Origin: an uncultured Desulfovibrio sp.
GTDB lineage: Bacteria; Desulfobacterota; Desulfovibrionia; Desulfovibrionales; Desulfovibrionaceae
DNA: 8,354 bases
Direction: 5' to 3'
NCBI GenBank assembly: GCA_900553145.1
Contig: USCL01000172.1
Coordinates: 1 to 8,354, forward strand
This document shows positions 5,989 to 8,354 of the stretch, piece by piece; position 1 is the first letter of the stretch, and the number at the start of each line of letters is the position of its first letter. The notes beneath the pieces are model-generated. The model saw only the letters and a list, made by a program, of their open reading frames with translations, did not search any database and was not told where the DNA came from. The translations under genes and the position numbers were made by a program.

Positions 5989-6051
5989 ATGGCGTTCGCT
6001 CTTCTTTCCGTCCTGACGGGACGAGCCTGCGGAGGTTTCGATGGTCGTTGA
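5989..6051 (+). CDS. Candidate 20-codon leader ORF between riboswitch and terC
   Basis: An ATG at 5989 preceded by a strong TAAGGAG (5977-5983, 5 nt spacing) opens a 20-codon frame, MAFALLSVLTGRACGGFDGR, ending in TGA at 6049-6051. Its stop overlaps the terC start (ATG 6041) by 11 nt in a different frame, and the terC Shine-Dalgarno (GGAGG, 6031-6035) lies inside it. The Shine-Dalgarno of the leader ORF is better than that of terC. This is the geometry of translational coupling, in which ribosomes ending on the leader ORF deliver translation to terC. The peptide has a short hydrophobic start but no recognisable family. It could also be a fortuitous ORF; no homology or expression evidence is available here. 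Confidence 0.42.
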   Translation: MAFALLSVLTGRACGGFDGR

Positions 6052-7000
6052 ACATTCCGTGACGGAAGTCGTCCTTTTCTGTGTCCTCATCATCGTCTGC
6101 CTTTGGTGCGACCTGCACGCGCATCAGGCCGATAAGCCCGTTTCCGCCCGCAACGCCGCTATCTGGAGCTGTATTTGGGTGGCTCTCGCGCTCGTGTTCG
6201 CGGGGTACATCGGGTACAGCTTCGGCGCCGAACAGGTCCAGCTCTTCCTGACCGGCTATCTGCTGGAAAAGTCGCTTTCAGTGGACAACCTGTTCGTCAT
6301 CATGGCCATTTTCAGTTCGTTCGCGGTGAAGGACGCATTCCAGCATCGTGTCCTCTACTACGGCGTCCTCGGCGCGCTGGTCCTGCGCCTGATCTTCGTG
6401 GCGGCGGGCAGTTCGCTGGTGGCCCTGTTCGGCCCTTACGCGCTGGCCAGCTTCGGCATCTTCGTGCTCTGGACCGCGTGGAAGATGTGGCAGTCCATGC
6501 ACAGCGGCGAAAAGGAAGAAATCGTCGACTATTCCGAGCATTGGGCCGTCCGGTACACCAAGCGTTTCATCCCCGTGCACAACCAGCTCAACGGCCATGA
6601 CTTCTTCGTGAAGGTCCCCGACAGCGCCGGCAAGCTGATCTGGAAGGCCACCCCGCTGTTCCTGTGCCTGTTTGTGGTGGAAGTGTCCGACGTGATGTTC
6701 GCGTTCGACTCGGTCCCGGCCATCATCGCCGTCACGCACGATCCCTTCCTCGTGTATACCAGCAACGTGTTTGCCATCCTCGGCCTGCGGTCCATGTATT
6801 TCCTGCTCGCCGCCGGAAAGCGCTACCTGCGCCATTTGGAAAAGTCCGTGGTGGTCATCCTCGCCTACATCGGCGTGAAGATGCTGCTGGACGTGGTCGG
6901 CGTCGTGCATATTTCCCCGCTGATCAGCCTCGGCGTGGTTCTGGGGCTGCTGGCCATAGGCATCCTCGCCTCGCTGCTGCCGGAAAAGGCAACCAAGTAA
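6041..7000 (+). CDS. TerC/Alx-family integral membrane transporter, probable Mn2+ exporter
   Basis: The 319-aa protein is a full-length TerC-family membrane protein, similar in layout to E. coli Alx, with about nine hydrophobic segments. Family signatures are present: D24 after the first membrane segment (CLWCDLHAH), LLEKSLSVDNLFV (E76 and D82, within about 74-86), VEVSDVMFAFDSVPAI (E214, D217 and D223, within about 213-228) and TSNVFAILGLRSMYFLL (240-256). The acidic membrane residues are the likely cation-binding positions. Alx and related proteins export Mn2+; some family members are linked to tellurite resistance or to metallation of secreted enzymes. Control by a yybP-ykoY riboswitch strongly supports a manganese role here. 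The ATG at 6041 has GGAGG 5 nt upstream, and the first membrane segment starts normally after it. A strong terminator follows, so terC is the only full-size gene of this transcript. Confidence 0.93.
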   Translation: MVVEHSVTEVVLFCVLIIVCLWCDLHAHQADKPVSARNAAIWSCIWVALALVFAGYIGYSFGAEQVQLFLTGYLLEKSLSVDNLFVIMAIFSSFAVKDAFQHRVLYYGVLGALVLRLIFVAAGSSLVALFGPYALASFGIFVLWTAWKMWQSMHSGEKEEIVDYSEHWAVRYTKRFIPVHNQLNGHDFFVKVPDSAGKLIWKATPLFLCLFVVEVSDVMFAFDSVPAIIAVTHDPFLVYTSNVFAILGLRSMYFLLAAGKRYLRHLEKSVVVILAYIGVKMLLDVVGVVHISPLISLGVVLGLLAIGILASLLPEKATK

Positions 7001-7024
7001 TTTCTCATGGATGAATGACGCTTG

Positions 7025-7067
7025 GCCGGAGTATGCTTCACACCTGAGCATACTCCGGCTTCTCTTT
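7025..7067 (+). terminator. Rho-independent terminator of terC
   Basis: A perfect 13-bp stem (7025-7037 with 7047-7059) with a 9-nt loop is followed by TTCTCTTT. It lies 25 nt after the stop codon. Confidence 0.85.
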
Positions 7068-7121
7068 GGGGACATTGCATTTTGTGTGGAAAAGCGTATC
7101 CCTGTTTCCATTCCATATTGG

Positions 7122-7149
7122 CCGAGGGCGTTGGCCTTCGGTTATTTTT
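7122..7149 (+). terminator. Second terminator-like hairpin upstream of the AMIN gene
   Basis: CCGAGGGC (7122-7129) pairs with GCCTTCGG (7134-7141, one G-U) across a GTTG loop and is followed by TTATTTTT (7142-7149). It is oriented toward the AMIN gene. It could be a back-up terminator for terC, the end of a very short RNA, or an attenuator in the AMIN gene leader. No clear promoter was found between it and the gene start at 7237; a TTGACG at 7156-7161 lacks a -10 partner. Confidence 0.5.
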
Positions 7150-7236
7150 CCAAGGTTGACGCGGGGAAGGGACGATACGCTCGGATCCGTTTTCCAAAAG
7201 CGGGAGCCTTGGTTTCTAATAAGGAGCGTTGGACGC

Positions 7237-8103
7237 ATGAATCGTACGAGAACCCTGCTTATCATTGGGGTTTTTATGCTTTCTCTCGCCGTGCTCGCGG
7301 CGTTGGAATTCCGTGTTCAGGACGAACCCCCGAGCGAAGGCCAGATGGTGACGGGCTCCCTTTCGAAGGATATGCCCGCGCTTCCCAAGCTGCCCTCCCT
7401 CGGCGATTCGGAAGGGAATAAGGGCGGGGTTCTGGTCCCCCTCGACAACGGGACGCTGCGCGGCGGTACGGCCCCGCTTGATATGTCCGCAATACCGCCC
7501 GATGAGGAAACGGCCCCGGCGGGCAAGGATACGCCCGAATCCCCGGCTTCCGAGGCGGCCCCCGCTGTCACGGCGGAAAAGAGCGCGCCCGCTCCGGTGG
7601 GGGAAATAGCGCCCGCCGACACCTTCGCGGAAAAGCCGAAGCAGCCCGTAGCGGAGGAAAAGGCTCCGCAACCGGAAAAGAAGGCTGAAAAGGCCGTAGC
7701 GGAAAAGCCCGCCGAGAAGGCTCAGCCGAAGCAGGAAAAGGAGCAGGCGAAGGAAGGCGTAGTAGTGCTGACCACCAAGGCCCCCGCAAAGCTGGCGGCG
7801 GGGCAGACCGTGATTACCGCGACCCGGCTTGAGTTGGGCAAGAGCGTGGTTTTCCGTATAACCGGCGCCGCCCCGATCAAGACCAAGACGCTCCTCCTCA
7901 AAGACCCCAACCGGTATGTCGTGGATCTTCAGGGCAACTGGGGCATCCAGCTCCCGCGTGTCCCCAAGGATCTCTGGATTTCGGGCATCCGTCTGGGGCA
8001 CCATGAAGAATCCACCCGCCTTGTGTTTGAACTGACCCGGGCCCCTGTGTCGGCCAAGGTCGTCAAAATCAACAATACGACTGTGGAAGTCCGCATCCAG
8101 TAG
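7237..8103 (+). CDS. Membrane-anchored AMIN-domain protein
   Basis: The 288-aa product has a single N-terminal membrane segment (about 7-23, LLIIGVFMLSLAVLAAL). A long low-complexity linker rich in Pro, Ala, Glu and Lys follows (about 90-172, with repeats of the EKPAEKAQPK type), then a C-terminal AMIN domain at about 192-287. The domain shows VVFRITGAAPIKTKTLLLKD, then NRYVVDLQGNW, GIRLGHH and TRLVFELTRAP, the usual beta-strand pattern. AMIN domains target periplasmic proteins such as AmiC and PilQ to peptidoglycan or the septum. Here no amidase, secretin or other catalytic domain is attached, so the protein probably acts as a wall-binding or scaffold factor. I chose the ATG at 7237 because AAGGAG lies 10 nt upstream and the membrane anchor follows at once; the frame is open to 7066, but the extra residues are not plausible. 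The antisense frame over this gene is a codon-bias shadow. Confidence 0.85.
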   Translation: MNRTRTLLIIGVFMLSLAVLAALEFRVQDEPPSEGQMVTGSLSKDMPALPKLPSLGDSEGNKGGVLVPLDNGTLRGGTAPLDMSAIPPDEETAPAGKDTPESPASEAAPAVTAEKSAPAPVGEIAPADTFAEKPKQPVAEEKAPQPEKKAEKAVAEKPAEKAQPKQEKEQAKEGVVVLTTKAPAKLAAGQTVITATRLELGKSVVFRITGAAPIKTKTLLLKDPNRYVVDLQGNWGIQLPRVPKDLWISGIRLGHHEESTRLVFELTRAPVSAKVVKINNTTVEVRIQ

Positions 8104-8128
8104 CTTGCCGGATACCAATCAATGCTTG

Positions 8129-8164
8129 AAAAGCCCTTCGCCGGATCCGGTGGGGGGCTTTTTC
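8129..8164 (+). terminator. Rho-independent terminator of the AMIN gene
   Basis: AAAAGCCC (8129-8136) pairs with GGGCTTTT (8155-8162), with an inner CCGG/CCGG element in the loop region. The 3' arm merges into CTTTTTCTTT. It lies 25 nt after the stop codon. Confidence 0.82.
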
Positions 8165-8199
8165 TTTGCCCGGGCGCCAGCGCTAGAAGGCTTTTAGGA

Positions 8200-8253
8200 A
8201 CGGGACGGAGGTGTTCGGGGTGCAATGGCGTTCTGTCCGTTTTTTTCTTTTTT
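8200..8253 (+). terminator. Unassigned terminator-like structure with T7-C-T6 tract
   Basis: GGACGGA (8203-8209) can pair with TCTGTCC (8232-8238, one G-U), followed at once by a long T-rich tract TTTTTTTCTTTTTT from about 8240. The loop is large (22 nt), so the fold is uncertain. It follows the AMIN terminator and may be a back-up or mark the end of a small RNA. Confidence 0.35.
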
Positions 8254-8299
8254 GCGCCTAACCGGAGTGAAAACACGGTAAAAAGGGAAGGAGGGCGGC

Positions 8300-8354
8300 A
8301 AAAAAATCAGAAAAAAAATAAAAAGTCGTTGACAGAGGGGGCGTGGAGGTGCAT
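8300..8354 (+). promoter_or_regulatory. Strong promoter, cut by the window edge
   Basis: A perfect TTGACA (8329-8334) is preceded by an A-rich block (8300-8324, two A runs of 7 and 8 plus AATAAAAAG) placed where an UP element would bind the RNA polymerase alpha subunits. With a 17-nt spacer the -10 box would begin at 8352 with CAT and continue outside the window. The downstream gene is not visible. Confidence 0.45.

Noticed and set aside
6278..7111. 277-codon minus-strand frame opposite terC
   Set aside because: It is a His/Glu-rich shadow of the terC codons, crosses the terC terminator, and terC has unambiguous family motifs.
7216..8118. 300-codon minus-strand frame opposite the AMIN gene
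   Set aside because: Arg/Gly/Leu-rich shadow of the low-complexity linker with no start signal; the sense strand encodes a recognisable AMIN domain.

Overview
This 8.35 kb window looks like ordinary chromosome from a GC-rich (roughly 60 %) Gram-negative bacterium. Two Sec-exported lipoproteins, a Tex homologue, an AMIN-domain protein and the style of the unassigned proteins fit a member of the Desulfovibrionaceae (Desulfovibrio/Bilophila type). That placement is an inference from gene content and protein flavour, not from a search. I see no phage, IS element, CRISPR array, tRNA or rRNA.

Layout, left to right. (i) 1-216, minus: the first 72 codons of tex, cut by the window edge, starting with GTG. 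(ii) 427-873, plus: a small acidic hypothetical protein with its own promoter, a strong Shine-Dalgarno and a perfect-stem terminator. (iii) 874-1417: a non-coding stretch with terminators at both ends. (iv) 3330-1418, minus: a probably co-transcribed pair, a NodB-type polysaccharide deacetylase followed by an exported DUF4163/DUF3298 (RsiV-like) protein. (v) 4370-3567, minus: an M23 metallopeptidase lipoprotein. (vi) 4371-4909: a divergent, AT-rich intergenic region. (vii) 4910-5632, plus: an RlpA lipoprotein (DPBB plus SPOR). (viii) 5783-7000, plus: a manganese-control unit made of promoter, yybP-ykoY riboswitch, terminator, a 20-codon leader ORF and a TerC-family transporter. (ix) 7237-8103, plus: a membrane-anchored AMIN-domain protein with its terminator. 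(x) 8104-8354: intergenic, ending in an A-rich block and a perfect -35 box of a promoter that fires out of the window.

Functionally there are two themes. One is the cell envelope: the M23 hydrolase and RlpA are divergently arranged peptidoglycan enzymes, with an AMIN protein, a glycan deacetylase and an RsiV-like periplasmic protein nearby. The other is metal homeostasis: the terC unit is a nearly textbook Mn2+-responsive transcriptional ON switch, because the strand that closes the aptamer (P1) is the same strand that forms the 5' arm of the terminator. The least explained items are the overlapping 20-codon leader ORF between riboswitch and terC, and the two mirror-image 14-bp C/G tracts that bracket rlpA.
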